This document shows, one piece after another, positions 33,862 to 43,492 of a stretch of DNA of 64,000 nucleotides (position 1 is its first letter; the number at the start of each line of letters is the position of its first letter). The position numbers were made by a program, and so were the translations under genes. The notes under the pieces were generated by a model. It made no database searches. It was not told the origin of the DNA and was given only the letters and a program-made list of their open reading frames with translations. The DNA comes from Enterovibrio sp051650965. Its GTDB lineage: Bacteria > Pseudomonadota > Gammaproteobacteria > Enterobacterales > Vibrionaceae. The stretch lies in contig JBOFRL010000041.1 of NCBI GenBank assembly GCA_051650965.1, forward strand, positions 47,173-111,172, in the 5' to 3' direction.

Positions 33862-34474
33862 CGAACAAAAGTGGGATTACAACGAAATCTCCGAATGGCC
33901 AGCTGCGACGCAAAATATCATCTTATCCCTGCTCGCAGCGGTGATAGTCATTGCGACCTATTTTTTCGTCCTCGCGCCACTGCAAGACCATATCGCCCAA
34001 AGCGCCGCCGAAACGCATTCACTTGAAGAGCAAGCGGCGATCAAGTCCAAACGCATTTTGCGCGAAGGTTCTTTGCAAGAGCAAGAAGCGCTGATAAAGC
34101 AGGCGCAAGAGCTGCTTGCCGCGAATGTTCCGCGTGAAGACGATTTGGCCAACTTGCTCGATGAAATCGGCCAAATTGGCCAAAAAAATAACTTATTATT
34201 CAAGCAGTTAAACTGGTCTGACGGAAAAGTGTACGACTGGCTGTATCAGCAAACGTTGCAAATTGATCTGCAAGGGAATTTTTATGGGATTGGCTATTTT
34301 TGCGCGCAGATTGCGCAGCTTGGCCGGCTCATTTCTTTGCAAGATTTTGTCCTCGAAAAAGTGAAAAGCAATCAAGCCGATCCGCTCAATGACAAGCTGC
34401 GCCTGTTTATCACCGCGCACACTTACCGCGAGCCTAAACCCAGTGAAATTAGTCAATCGAAGGTGAAAAAGTGA
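33851..34474 (+). CDS. pilO: Type IV pilus assembly protein PilO
   Basis: 207-residue bitopic inner-membrane protein that dimerises with PilN and contacts PilP. ATG at 33851 follows a GGGGGT Shine-Dalgarno within the end of pilN. Order: short cytoplasmic tail (DYNEISEWPAATQ), membrane helix (residues ~23-43), coiled coil (EEQAAIKSKRILREG), periplasmic ferredoxin-like domain. Overlaps pilP by 4 bp (GTGA). Confidence 0.92.
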   Translation: MANSEQKWDYNEISEWPAATQNIILSLLAAVIVIATYFFVLAPLQDHIAQSAAETHSLEEQAAIKSKRILREGSLQEQEALIKQAQELLAANVPREDDLANLLDEIGQIGQKNNLLFKQLNWSDGKVYDWLYQQTLQIDLQGNFYGIGYFCAQIAQLGRLISLQDFVLEKVKSNQADPLNDKLRLFITAHTYREPKPSEISQSKVKK

Positions 34475-35100
34475 ACAATCTACTTTCAGCTTCTTCTGCC
34501 GCGCTAAGCCGCAAAACTTTCGCTACTGGCGCAAAATCAAAAAGCGCAGCGCTGTGCGCGCTTTATCTGCTCGCGCAGTTGGCAAGTGGCGCTACTTTTG
34601 CGGACGAGCAAATCAAAAATGAGCAGCTCGCAGGCGAACAGAGCAACAAACAGGTCACAAAGCCAGCCGATATGCCAGTCGCTGAAAAGACGAAAGCGGC
34701 GGATCTTTCAACATTTCTTGATTACACGCCGCTAAGCTTTAACGCGCCGCCCGACAGCGATCCTTTCACGCCACGCTTTTTTGCGATTGACATTGCAAAA
34801 CGACGAGAAGGTGCAATCTTGTGCTGGCAAGAAGAGGAGTTACCGGCACAAAACTTGCTTCCAAACGTAGCGTTAGAATCAATCTCTTTTCGCGGCTCGA
34901 TTCAAGATAAAAATGGCATTTGGGCGCTGATCAACGCGTCTGATGGGCTATTTTATAAAATCGGAGTAGGACAGGTGCTCGGAAGCAGCCATGGGAAAAT
35001 TGATTTTATTAGCCAATCTCAGGTAACCGTTACTGAATACGTCTCTAACGCGCCTGACTGCTGGCGCCCTCGAACCATAAATTGGACTCTTAACCGCTAA
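34471..35100 (+). CDS. pilP: Type IV pilus assembly protein PilP (no lipobox)
   Basis: Periplasmic protein that joins the PilNO inner-membrane complex to the PilQ secretin. 209 residues. The GTG overlaps the pilO stop (GTGA). The C-terminal domain is intact: LESISFRGSIQDKNGIWALI, VGQVLGSSHGKIDFI. PilP is normally a lipoprotein, but here the N-terminus is long, with a hydrophobic stretch (ALCALYLLAQLASGATFA) that lacks a lipobox Cys; it looks like a signal peptidase I signal or an anchor. An alternative start further in does not restore a lipobox. Confidence 0.85.
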   Translation: MNNLLSASSAALSRKTFATGAKSKSAALCALYLLAQLASGATFADEQIKNEQLAGEQSNKQVTKPADMPVAEKTKAADLSTFLDYTPLSFNAPPDSDPFTPRFFAIDIAKRREGAILCWQEEELPAQNLLPNVALESISFRGSIQDKNGIWALINASDGLFYKIGVGQVLGSSHGKIDFISQSQVTVTEYVSNAPDCWRPRTINWTLNR

Positions 35101-35116
35101 GGGATAGCAGAGAAAG

Positions 35117-36559
35117 ATGAAAAAAATACAACAAAAAAATTTTTCGAATGTAGCGAACTTCATGCTTAAACAACCTCTTTCTCTTTGTTGGTTAAGCCTT
35201 GCTTTAACATTTGCGCTGCAGCCAGCCTATGCCACTGAGCTGCAAGTTGAGCAAGGAGAGATCAATCCGCCACTCGTGCGCGAAGAATATCTTTCGATGA
35301 ATTTTCAAGATATTCCGATCCGCTCAGTGTTACAGATCATTGCTGAGCACCAAGGGATAAATTTGGTTGTTTCCGATTCCGTGCAGGGCAATATCACGAT
35401 GCGCTTTGAGCAAGTGCCGTGGCTGCAGATGCTCAATACTATTTTGCAGGTCAAAGGACTTGGTAAGACGATGAGCGACAACATCTTACTCGTCGCTCCG
35501 ATTGCCGAGCTTGAAGAGCAAGCGCGCATTTCACTCGCACGCCAGCAGCAGCTGCAAGAGCTTGAGCCGCTGGTCTCAAACGTTATCAAAGTCAACTACG
35601 CCAATGCCGAATCGCTTAAGCTGATGATCAGCGGCGCGGCGCAAGATGCAAACACCGGCGGCATTTCGCTGCTATCAAATCGCGGCAGCATCGCCGTTGA
35701 TCAGCGCACCAACTCGTTGATAGTCAAAGAAACTAGGCAAAATCTGCTCTCCATCGCCAGATTGGTCAAAGAGCTCGATGTCCCTGTTTCACAAGTAGAA
35801 ATCGAAACGCGCATCGTCACTATCGATGATGGCGTACTCGAAGAGCTCGGCGTGCGCTGGGGATTGAGCAAGGGCGGACGCAACTACGGCGTGGGCGGCT
35901 CCATAGAGGGCAATAATTCAACATCAGACGGTACCAACACCGATACCGACATCAGCAACATGCTCAATTTAAATCTTGGCGCCAACAATCCCAAAGCGGG
36001 CAGCATCGCCTTCCAAGTAGGCAGCATCAGCCGCAATTTCTTACTCGACTTAGAACTGTCGGCCCTGCAAGCAGAGTCTAAAGCTGAGATCATCTCAAGC
36101 CCGCGCCTTGTGACCACCAACAAACGCGCCGCCTACATTGAGCAAGGAACCGAGCTCCCCTATCTCGAATCTTCGTCAAGTGGCGCCGCATCCGTCTCCT
36201 TTAAAAAGGCGGTGTTAAGCCTTGGCGTTACGCCTCAAATCACTAACGATCAAAAACTTGTGCTCGATCTTGACGTTACTCAAGATAAACCGGCAGACGT
36301 CGTGCAATCTGGCACCGGCGAAGCAGTGGCTATCAATACGCAACGCATCAGTAGCCAAGTGCTTGTCAACAATGGCGAAACCGTCGTGCTGGGCGGAATT
36401 TATCAGCATGAGATGATCACCGCGGTCGATAAAGTGCCCTTTCTTGGCGACTTACCGTACATTGGCCGACTCTTTCGTCGCAACTACGAGACAATGACAA
36501 AACGCGAACTTCTTATCTTTGTCACCCCTAGAATTGTTACCAAATCGCAAATTGAATAA
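35117..36559 (+). CDS. pilQ: Type IV pilus secretin PilQ (short form)
   Basis: Outer-membrane secretin through which the pilus passes and, in competent bacteria, DNA may enter. 480 residues with signal sequence (cleavage near ATA|T, ~residue 41), an STN/N0-like domain (SMNFQDIPIRSVLQIIAEHQGINLVV), one NOLW/N1-type domain (VIKVNYANAESLKLMI) and the secretin core (VEIETRIVTI, the VPFLGDLPYIGRLFR motif near the end). Typical PilQ has 570-720 residues with one or two peptidoglycan-binding AMIN domains before these; none fits here. Length is closer to HofQ. Confidence 0.9.
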   Translation: MKKIQQKNFSNVANFMLKQPLSLCWLSLALTFALQPAYATELQVEQGEINPPLVREEYLSMNFQDIPIRSVLQIIAEHQGINLVVSDSVQGNITMRFEQVPWLQMLNTILQVKGLGKTMSDNILLVAPIAELEEQARISLARQQQLQELEPLVSNVIKVNYANAESLKLMISGAAQDANTGGISLLSNRGSIAVDQRTNSLIVKETRQNLLSIARLVKELDVPVSQVEIETRIVTIDDGVLEELGVRWGLSKGGRNYGVGGSIEGNNSTSDGTNTDTDISNMLNLNLGANNPKAGSIAFQVGSISRNFLLDLELSALQAESKAEIISSPRLVTTNKRAAYIEQGTELPYLESSSSGAASVSFKKAVLSLGVTPQITNDQKLVLDLDVTQDKPADVVQSGTGEAVAINTQRISSQVLVNNGETVVLGGIYQHEMITAVDKVPFLGDLPYIGRLFRRNYETMTKRELLIFVTPRIVTKSQIE

Positions 36560-36733
36560 AAATCAGCATACATGTATAGCGATTTAAATACATGAGAAGG
36601 TTATTTTCGGTTGCAAACTACCCGTGCGACCTGAGATAATTTTTAGCATGATCACAAATTCGCTGTGAGGATACCGGAGCCACGGTTTTTTTTACCTGTG
36701 GTGTTTGTTCATTAACAACGCGTAATGCTTAAC

Positions 36734-37252
36734 ATGGCTGAAAAACGAAATATATTCCTAGTTGGCCCTATGGGGGCTGGCAAAAGCACGATTGGTAGAC
36801 AATTAGCGCAACAGTTAAACATGGAATTTTACGACTCAGACTCTGTAATTGAAGAGCGTACTGGCGCAGATATCGCCTGGGTCTTTGATGTAGAGGGTGA
36901 AGAGGGATTTCGCGCGCGCGAAGAAAAAATTATTAATGAGCTGACCGAACGACAAGGCATTGTTCTTGCAACCGGCGGTGGTTCAATTTTAAGCAAAGAA
37001 AGCAGAAACCGTTTATCGGCGCGTGGCATTGTCGTCTATCTTGAAACTACGATTGAAAAACAACTTGCCCGCACACAACGCGATAAAAAGCGCCCTTTAT
37101 TGCAAGATGACTGCCCTCGAGAAGTGCTAGAAGCGCTGGCAAATGAGCGCAATCCTTTATATCTTGAGGTCTCTGATTTTGTAGTAAAAACAGATGATCA
37201 AAGCGCAAAAATAGTTGCAAATCAAATTGTTGAGCTTCTAGAAAACAACTGA
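36734..37252 (+). CDS. aroK: Shikimate kinase I
   Basis: Cytoplasmic enzyme that phosphorylates shikimate at O3 in aromatic amino-acid synthesis. The start is ATG at 36734 (MAEKRNIFLVGPMGAGKST), which matches E. coli AroK residue by residue; an ATG three codons earlier is ignored. 172 residues. Walker A GPMGAGKST, shikimate-binding DSD and FRxRE, GGG at ~80, and the adenine-binding RDKKRPLL lid are all present. Followed by aroB after 30 bp. Confidence 0.97.
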   Translation: MAEKRNIFLVGPMGAGKSTIGRQLAQQLNMEFYDSDSVIEERTGADIAWVFDVEGEEGFRAREEKIINELTERQGIVLATGGGSILSKESRNRLSARGIVVYLETTIEKQLARTQRDKKRPLLQDDCPREVLEALANERNPLYLEVSDFVVKTDDQSAKIVANQIVELLENN

Positions 37253-37282
37253 TTTTTTGCCGACAAAACAAAAGAGAGTCGA

Positions 37283-38359
37283 ATGAAAAAGATTGACGTT
37301 GCGCTCGGTGAAAAGCAGTACTCTATTGCAATCGGATCCAACTTACTGAGCAAAGCTCTCTCTTTTTCTTTCACGCAGCAGCGCCAAGTGGTGGTGGTCA
37401 GCAACGACACCATTGCACCGCTGCATGCTGATAGCCTTCTTTCTCGCATCAAAGATGCCGGCGGCCACGCCAAACTTTTCACGATTCCAGATGGCGAGCA
37501 GCACAAAACGCTGCAAAGTTTTGCCGACATCAACACCTTCTTACTGCAAAACCACTACGGACGCGACACGCTGCTGATTGCCTTTGGCGGCGGTGTGATT
37601 GGCGATTTGGTTGGATTTGTCGCCGCTTGTTATCAGCGCGGCATTGATTACGTGCAAATTCCCACCACGCTACTTGCGCAGGTCGACTCCTCAGTTGGCG
37701 GAAAAACGGCTGTTAATCACCCACTTGGCAAAAACATGATCGGTGCCTTTTATCAGCCAAACGCGGTGTTAATCGACATCGACGTGCTAAAAACCCTGCC
37801 CGAGCGCGAATATCTGTCAGGGCTTGCCGAAGTGATAAAATGCGCGATCATTGCTGATGGCGCGTTTTTTGAATGGCTAGAACAAAATATCGCAGCGTTA
37901 CTTGAAAAAGATCCACAGGCGCTCAGCCACGCAATTCATCAAAGCTGCTTGATCAAGGCCAATATTGTCGCCCAAGATGAAAAAGAAGCCGGCCAGCGAG
38001 CACTGCTGAATTTGGGTCACACCTTTGGTCATGCGATAGAAACGCAGATGGGCTACGGCACATGGCTACATGGCGAAGCGGTCAGCGCCGGCATCGTGAT
38101 GGCAGCCACGCTAGCAAATTTGCAACAATTACTCAGCGCTGAGCACTTATTGCGTATTAAATCTCTATTAAAAAAAGCAAAATTACCAATCCAAGCCCCA
38201 AAATCAATGGATTATGCTAGTTTTATTAAACACATGCTGCACGATAAAAAAATTCTTGGCGGTAAACTTAGATTTGTACTGCCAACTGACATTGGCGCTG
38301 CAAAGATTGTCGCCGATATAAAGGAAGCGAGCCTCATAGAGGTCATCAACACACATTGA
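37283..38359 (+). CDS. aroB: 3-Dehydroquinate synthase
   Basis: NAD- and metal-dependent cyclase converting DAHP to 3-dehydroquinate, second step of the shikimate pathway. 358 residues, near the usual 362. Motifs: DGEQHKTL (~73), FGGGVIGDLVGFVAACYQRG (~98), the metal-binding Glu in LAEVIKCAI and His in NLGHTFGHAIE and HGEAVSAG. Preceded by GAGAG. Standard position between aroK and damX. Confidence 0.97.
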   Translation: MKKIDVALGEKQYSIAIGSNLLSKALSFSFTQQRQVVVVSNDTIAPLHADSLLSRIKDAGGHAKLFTIPDGEQHKTLQSFADINTFLLQNHYGRDTLLIAFGGGVIGDLVGFVAACYQRGIDYVQIPTTLLAQVDSSVGGKTAVNHPLGKNMIGAFYQPNAVLIDIDVLKTLPEREYLSGLAEVIKCAIIADGAFFEWLEQNIAALLEKDPQALSHAIHQSCLIKANIVAQDEKEAGQRALLNLGHTFGHAIETQMGYGTWLHGEAVSAGIVMAATLANLQQLLSAEHLLRIKSLLKKAKLPIQAPKSMDYASFIKHMLHDKKILGGKLRFVLPTDIGAAKIVADIKEASLIEVINTH

Positions 38360-38372
38360 AGTGAGTTTGCCT

Positions 38373-40058
38373 ATGACTGTCACCTTTAATATTGATGAGC
38401 TAAATATTTCGAGTCAGACTCAATTACTGTCTAGAATTCAATTTCTTACCCGATTTAGCTCTAATCTTGTACAAATATCCGGCCCCTCGGGAGCTGGAAA
38501 AACTTGGCTTAGCGAGCACTATTTGAGCGATTGGGCGACCGACGCGACGCAAGTGCTGCTGCTGTGCAATCCAAGCCAAAAAGATGAACAGCATCGCGCC
38601 ATCATTTTGCGCCAGATCACGCGTGAAAATGTCTACAAGCAGCAGCACTCTTTGCTTAAAAGCTTGAATAACATTGTCACCAGCAACGGCATTCATGCAT
38701 TGATCGTTATCGACGACGCGCACCTGCTTAGCCAATCGCTGATCAGTGAGCTGTGGCAACTCGTTAGCACAGCGCAAGAGCGAAACGGCTGGCAAATCAA
38801 CGTGCTACTTTTCGCGCAGCCATTTTTGCTGACAAAAGCGCTTAAGAAGGCGGCGAAAAATCACCACGAAAAGCCGCTTGAGCTTGATATTCCTGAGCTT
38901 ACGGACAATGAGTGCGAACAGTTTATTGATGCGGCAATTGAGCGCCGTGATTTAGACGCTAACGAGCGCCGTCTCTATCGTGAGCGCGCCATCATTGCCG
39001 ACTCATACCCTGGCCCTATTTTGAGCGCCGCAAACAACACTGTCCCCGCTGTGATAAAGCCGCCCGCGCGTTTTTCGTGGCGCACGGCTGCAATTTCGGC
39101 GCTACTGCTGCTTGCTATCGGCGGCAGCGTGACTTGGCTGACGCTTTCAGATAATTCGCCCACTCAATGGCTTGCCAAGTGGTTTGGCGATAACGACGCG
39201 CAGCAAGAGAGCGCCGCTAACCGCAATTTGCTGCTGCAAAGCAAAGAAGATCACATCACAATACCAGATGCGATTACCCTTAACGGCCCAAGCGTTGGTC
39301 TTGACGATGACGCCGATCTGCGGCAAAAAGTGATTGTTTCAGCTCAAGAAGTTGAATCTATTATTAGCACCAGCAGCGAAAATGGCGACTCACCGCTTGA
39401 GCTTGGCGATGCGGTCAGAAATGCCATCAGCGAAATCACCAAAAAAGAGCTGCCCACTGCGGGCAATCAGAGCGCGCTTGCCGCGAGCGGACTTGCGCCG
39501 ATCATTGAGCAAAAACTCAGCGAGCCAACACCTGCGCCAAAGTCAGTCAGTTCGCTCGATGAGCCTGTTGAGGATGAAGCCGATCTGTTTCGAACTGATG
39601 TCGCAGACGCGCCGCCAGTAGACTCAGCCGAAACGGCCAGCAGCAAAAGTAAGCCTGCCGATAAGCCTAAGGCAACCAAAAGCCCGCAAGCCACCGCGAA
39701 AGTAAGCACTTTGTCTGACAAAGCCGCTAGCGCTGCGGTGATCGCCGATCTGCAATTTGCCCTTGCGAATAACATGCTGCTCTCCATCCCCAGCACGCGC
39801 TACGCGCTGCAACTTGGCGCATTTCGTTCGCACCATGAGGTGAAAGAGTTTCTCGAACATTACGATTTAGAGGGGCGCGTGCAAGTGTATGAAACGCGCC
39901 GCGATGGTAATTCGTGGTTTATGGTGCTGCTTGGCGACTACGCGTCAGCCTCAGAAGCGCGCAACACGCAAGCGCGTTTGTCGGAGCCTTTAAAAAATCT
40001 TGGACCGTGGGCAAAGTCATTCACGCAAATCCATAAAGAGATCAAGCGCGTACAATAA
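38373..40058 (+). CDS. damX: DamX cell-division protein (AAA + SPOR)
   Basis: Membrane protein with a septal peptidoglycan-binding domain, recruited to the division site. Start taken as ATG at 38373, 7 bases after AAGTGAG; a GTG 4 codons upstream is in frame. About 561 residues: an ATPase-like N-terminal domain with Walker A ISGPSGAGKT (~45) and a Walker B-like ALIVIDDAH (~113), a membrane helix (~240-258), an acidic, disordered Ser/Ala/Pro linker (~270-460), and a C-terminal SPOR domain (YALQLGAFRSHHEV...). Standard neighbour of aroB and dam. Confidence 0.92.
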   Translation: MTVTFNIDELNISSQTQLLSRIQFLTRFSSNLVQISGPSGAGKTWLSEHYLSDWATDATQVLLLCNPSQKDEQHRAIILRQITRENVYKQQHSLLKSLNNIVTSNGIHALIVIDDAHLLSQSLISELWQLVSTAQERNGWQINVLLFAQPFLLTKALKKAAKNHHEKPLELDIPELTDNECEQFIDAAIERRDLDANERRLYRERAIIADSYPGPILSAANNTVPAVIKPPARFSWRTAAISALLLLAIGGSVTWLTLSDNSPTQWLAKWFGDNDAQQESAANRNLLLQSKEDHITIPDAITLNGPSVGLDDDADLRQKVIVSAQEVESIISTSSENGDSPLELGDAVRNAISEITKKELPTAGNQSALAASGLAPIIEQKLSEPTPAPKSVSSLDEPVEDEADLFRTDVADAPPVDSAETASSKSKPADKPKATKSPQATAKVSTLSDKAASAAVIADLQFALANNMLLSIPSTRYALQLGAFRSHHEVKEFLEHYDLEGRVQVYETRRDGNSWFMVLLGDYASASEARNTQARLSEPLKNLGPWAKSFTQIHKEIKRVQ

Positions 40059-40142
40059 TTATCGCGGCGCTGATTTATCTCTGATTGCGCTGCAAAAATA
40101 AGATACAATCCACCCCTTGTTTCGCACAGGTGGTGGATATTT

Positions 40143-40955
40143 ATGAAAAAACAGCGGGCCTTTTTAAAGTGGGCGGGAGGAAAGTACTCCCTCGTTGATG
40201 ATATTCGTAAGCACCTTCTTGAAGCAGACGTGCTAATTGAGCCCTTTGTTGGCGCAGGAACGGTTTTTTTAAACACCGACTACCCGCACTACCGTTTATC
40301 AGACATCAACCCCGACCTGATCAATCTATACAATTTGCTCAAAACAAAGCCTGCTCAATATATTAGTGACGCAAAGCTATTGTTTTGCCAGGAAAAAAAT
40401 CAAAAAGAGGCATACATTGCCTTGCGCCAAGAGTTTAATCAGACTGATGATATTTATCTGCGCGCGCTCTATTTTTTATACATGAACCGTCACGGATTCA
40501 ATGGATTATGTCGCTACAACAAAAAGGGTGGCTTTAACGTTCCGTTTGGCTCCTACAAAAAGCCCTATTTCCCCGAAGACGAGCTGATCTTTTTTTCTGA
40601 AAAAGCACAGCGCGCGACCTTTGTTTGCGAAAGCTACACGCAAAGTTTTGCTGCAGCGACAAAAAATTCAGTGATTTACTGCGACCCGCCGTACGCGCCG
40701 CTGTCGACCACGGCCAATTTTACCACCTACACCAGCAACGGTTTTAGCTTGGACGATCAAGCGCTGCTCGGTGAGCTTGCGCAAAAAACGGCGCAGCGCA
40801 AAAAGATTGCCGTGCTGATCTCAAATCACGACACGCCGCTCACGCGTCGGCTCTACCAAGGTGCGCGCCTTAATGTTGTCAAAGTGCGCCGCACCATTAG
40901 CCGCAACGGCGCAGGCCGCAACAAGGTGGACGAGCTGCTCGCGTTATTCACTTAG
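40143..40955 (+). CDS. dam: DNA adenine methylase (GATC)
   Basis: Methylates N6 of adenine in GATC and guides mismatch repair and replication timing. 270 residues. Motifs: KWAGGK at residue 9, FVGAGTVF (motif I) ~39, catalytic DPPYAPLS ~181, and the GFNGLCRYN DNA-contact region ~119. The gene stands in the usual damX-dam-rpe order, so it is the housekeeping enzyme, not a restriction partner. Confidence 0.96.
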   Translation: MKKQRAFLKWAGGKYSLVDDIRKHLLEADVLIEPFVGAGTVFLNTDYPHYRLSDINPDLINLYNLLKTKPAQYISDAKLLFCQEKNQKEAYIALRQEFNQTDDIYLRALYFLYMNRHGFNGLCRYNKKGGFNVPFGSYKKPYFPEDELIFFSEKAQRATFVCESYTQSFAAATKNSVIYCDPPYAPLSTTANFTTYTSNGFSLDDQALLGELAQKTAQRKKIAVLISNHDTPLTRRLYQGARLNVVKVRRTISRNGAGRNKVDELLALFT

Positions 40956-41037
40956 CACTTTTGCGGATCACGTTTGCAAAGACACCGGCCCCGCAATAAC
41001 GTAAAATCGCACCAACAGACGCCCAAAGAGAACTGCA

Positions 41038-41712
41038 ATGAAAGACTTTTTAATTGCGCCGTCAATTTTGTCGGCAAATTTTGCAAAACTTGGAGAGGAT
41101 GTGCAGGCGGTGCTCGCTGCGGGTGCTGACGTTGTCCATTTTGATGTGATGGACAACCATTACGTCCCCAACCTCACCTTCGGCGCGCCGATTTGTAAAG
41201 CGCTGCGCGATTACGGTATTACCGCGCCCATCGACGTGCACTTGATGGTAAAACCGGTCGACCGGATCATCCCCGATTTTGCCAAAGCCGGCGCCACCAT
41301 GATCACATTTCATGTTGAAGCCAGCGAGCATGTCGATCGCACCCTGCAGCTGATCAAAGAGTGCGGCTGCCAAGCGGGGCTAGTGTTTAATCCCGCAACG
41401 CCGCTACACCACCTTGAACATGTGATGAACAAGTTAGATCTCATTTTGCTGATGTCGGTTAACCCAGGCTTTGGCGGACAAACGTTCATCACCCAAACCT
41501 TGAACAAAATAAAGCAAGCGCGAGCGCTTATCGAGCAAAGTGGCCGCAATATCCGTCTTGAAGTCGATGGCGGGATCAATGCCGACAACATCACGCAAGT
41601 GGCAGCCGCCGGCGCTGACATGTTTGTCGCAGGCTCAGCCATTTTTGGCGCGCCCGATTATCGCAGCGCCATTCAATCGATGCGCGACGCGCTAAGTAAG
41701 GTGCAAAAATGA
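41038..41712 (+). CDS. rpe: Ribulose-phosphate 3-epimerase
   Basis: TIM-barrel enzyme interconverting ribulose-5-phosphate and xylulose-5-phosphate in the pentose phosphate pathway. 224 residues. Motifs: APSILSANFAKLGE at the N-terminus, HFDVMDNHYVPNLTFG (metal ligands) ~34, DVHLMV ~65, MSVNPGFGGQTFI ~136, EVDGGI with second catalytic Asp ~174. Overlaps gph by 4 bp (ATGA). Confidence 0.97.
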   Translation: MKDFLIAPSILSANFAKLGEDVQAVLAAGADVVHFDVMDNHYVPNLTFGAPICKALRDYGITAPIDVHLMVKPVDRIIPDFAKAGATMITFHVEASEHVDRTLQLIKECGCQAGLVFNPATPLHHLEHVMNKLDLILLMSVNPGFGGQTFITQTLNKIKQARALIEQSGRNIRLEVDGGINADNITQVAAAGADMFVAGSAIFGAPDYRSAIQSMRDALSKVQK

Positions 41713-42395
41713 ACCCATTTCAATCGGTAAAGTACATCGCGTTTGATCTTGACGGAACCTTAGTCGACAGCGTGCCAGATTTGGCCCACGTGCTGCGCCT
41801 GATGCTTGCTGATGTCGGTGTGCCTAGCGTAAGCGATGCAATGGTGCGCGGCTGGATAGGCAATGGCGTCGAAATCATGGTTAAGCGCGCGCTCAGCGGC
41901 AATGTTGACATTGATCCGCTGCTGTCGCCTGAGCTTATCGCCCAAGCGCTGGCACGCTTTGAGTTTCATTATCGACAAAATTCCTCAAGCAAAACGACGG
42001 CTTATCCTAACGTTTACAATACGTTAGCCTCGCTCAAACAGGCGGGATTTTTGCTTGGCATCGTGACCAACAAAGCGCAGCAGTTCGTCCCTGCCATTTT
42101 GCAGCAGCTGCAGCTAGAGACGTTCTTTAGCGACATTATTGGTGGCGACACGCTTTCAACCAATAAGCCGCATCCCCAAGGGCTACTTTTTTTGCAAGAA
42201 AAACATAAGCTTAAAAGCCAAGAAATCGTTATGGTGGGCGATTCGAAAAATGACATTTTGGCGGCGAAAAATGCGCACATTGCCAGCATCGGTTTAACCT
42301 ACGGCTACAACTACGGCGAGCCGATTGCAGACAGCCATCCTGACGCCGTCGTGGACGATTTTGCCGCGCTACTGACCATTTTTAACCGCAAATAA
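41709..42395 (+). CDS. gph: Phosphoglycolate phosphatase
   Basis: HAD-superfamily phosphatase removing 2-phosphoglycolate formed in DNA repair. 228 residues. Motif I FDLDGTLVDS (nucleophile Asp ~13), motif II VTNK ~117, motif III Lys and motif IV VMVGDSKNDILAA ~175. Start ATG overlaps the rpe stop codon; trpS follows after 23 bp, as in most gammaproteobacteria. Confidence 0.95.
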   Translation: MNPFQSVKYIAFDLDGTLVDSVPDLAHVLRLMLADVGVPSVSDAMVRGWIGNGVEIMVKRALSGNVDIDPLLSPELIAQALARFEFHYRQNSSSKTTAYPNVYNTLASLKQAGFLLGIVTNKAQQFVPAILQQLQLETFFSDIIGGDTLSTNKPHPQGLLFLQEKHKLKSQEIVMVGDSKNDILAAKNAHIASIGLTYGYNYGEPIADSHPDAVVDDFAALLTIFNRK

Positions 42396-42418
42396 AAATA
42401 AAAAAAGGGACCGAATGT

Positions 42419-43426
42419 ATGAATAGTAAACTTCGAGTGTTAAGCGGCGTGCAGCCTTCCGGTGAGTTAAGTATTGGTAACTACATCGGCGCCCTACGTC
42501 AGTGGCAGCAGATGCAAGATCAGTACGACTGCCAATACTGCATTGTGGATTTACACGCCATCACGGTGCGCCAAGAACCAGCAGCGCTACGCAGCGCGAT
42601 CCTCGACTCGCTGGCACTGTGCTTAGCGGTCGGCCTTGATCCCAAGCAGTGCACGCTGTTCGTGCAGTCGCACGTGCCAGAGCACGCGCAGCTAAGCTGG
42701 GTACTCAATTGCTACACGCAAATGGGCGAGCTAAGCCGCATGACGCAATTTAAAGATAAATCGCAGCGTCATAGCGAAAACATCAATACTGGCCTGTTTA
42801 GCTACCCCGTGTTAATGGCGGCGGACATTTTGCTTTACCAAGCCAACCTCGTTCCAGTCGGCAACGATCAGACTCAGCATCTTGAGCTGTGCCGCGACAT
42901 CGCAACCCGTTTTAATAATTTGTACGGCGATATTTTTACTATCCCGCAACCGTACATTCCTGAAATTGGCGCGCGGATCATGAGCTTGCAAGATCCAACC
43001 AAAAAAATGTCTAAGTCTGACGATAACCGCAACAACGTCATCGGCCTGCTAGAAGATCCCAAAACTATCGCCAACAAAATCAAGCGCGCAGTCACCGACA
43101 CGCAAGATCCGCCGCAAATTATTTTCGACCCAGAAAACAAGCCTGGCGTTACCAATTTGCTTGGCCTGCTGTCTGTCGCAACCAACACCAGCATCGCGGA
43201 GCTTGAGCGCGCCTACCAAGGCAAAATGTACGGCCACCTTAAAACCGACACGGCCGACGCCATCGTTGCCATGCTAGAGCCAGTGCAGCAGCGCTATCAC
43301 GCATTTCGTAATGACACCGCGTATTTAGAGCAAGTGATGCGCAGCGGCAGCGAAAAGGCGTCCGCACAGGCGGCGATCACGCTCGCGCGCGTCTATGACG
43401 CCGTAGGCTTTATCAAAAGGCCATAA
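42419..43426 (+). CDS. trpS: Tryptophanyl-tRNA synthetase
   Basis: Class I aminoacyl-tRNA synthetase charging tRNA-Trp. 335 residues, as expected. The HIGH-like signature is PSGELSIGNYIGAL (~15), the ATP-binding KMSKSD lies near 195, and the tryptophan pocket DLHAIT and VPVGNDQ are present. Preceded by AAAGGGA. Last gene of the aroK-trpS run and closed by a terminator. Confidence 0.97.
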   Translation: MNSKLRVLSGVQPSGELSIGNYIGALRQWQQMQDQYDCQYCIVDLHAITVRQEPAALRSAILDSLALCLAVGLDPKQCTLFVQSHVPEHAQLSWVLNCYTQMGELSRMTQFKDKSQRHSENINTGLFSYPVLMAADILLYQANLVPVGNDQTQHLELCRDIATRFNNLYGDIFTIPQPYIPEIGARIMSLQDPTKKMSKSDDNRNNVIGLLEDPKTIANKIKRAVTDTQDPPQIIFDPENKPGVTNLLGLLSVATNTSIAELERAYQGKMYGHLKTDTADAIVAMLEPVQQRYHAFRNDTAYLEQVMRSGSEKASAQAAITLARVYDAVGFIKRP

Positions 43427-43449
43427 GCTTTTTGCTACGCGCCCCCAAG

Positions 43450-43479
43450 AAAAAGGCCGCTATTACAGCGGCCTTTGCA
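43450..43479 (+). terminator. Bidirectional terminator between trpS and glyS
   Basis: Perfect repeat AAAGGCCGCT / AGCGGCCTTT with a 5-nt loop, between the converging trpS and glyS genes. The A-run on the left serves minus-strand transcripts best. Confidence 0.85.
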
Positions 43480-43492
43480 CATTTAGCAGCGA

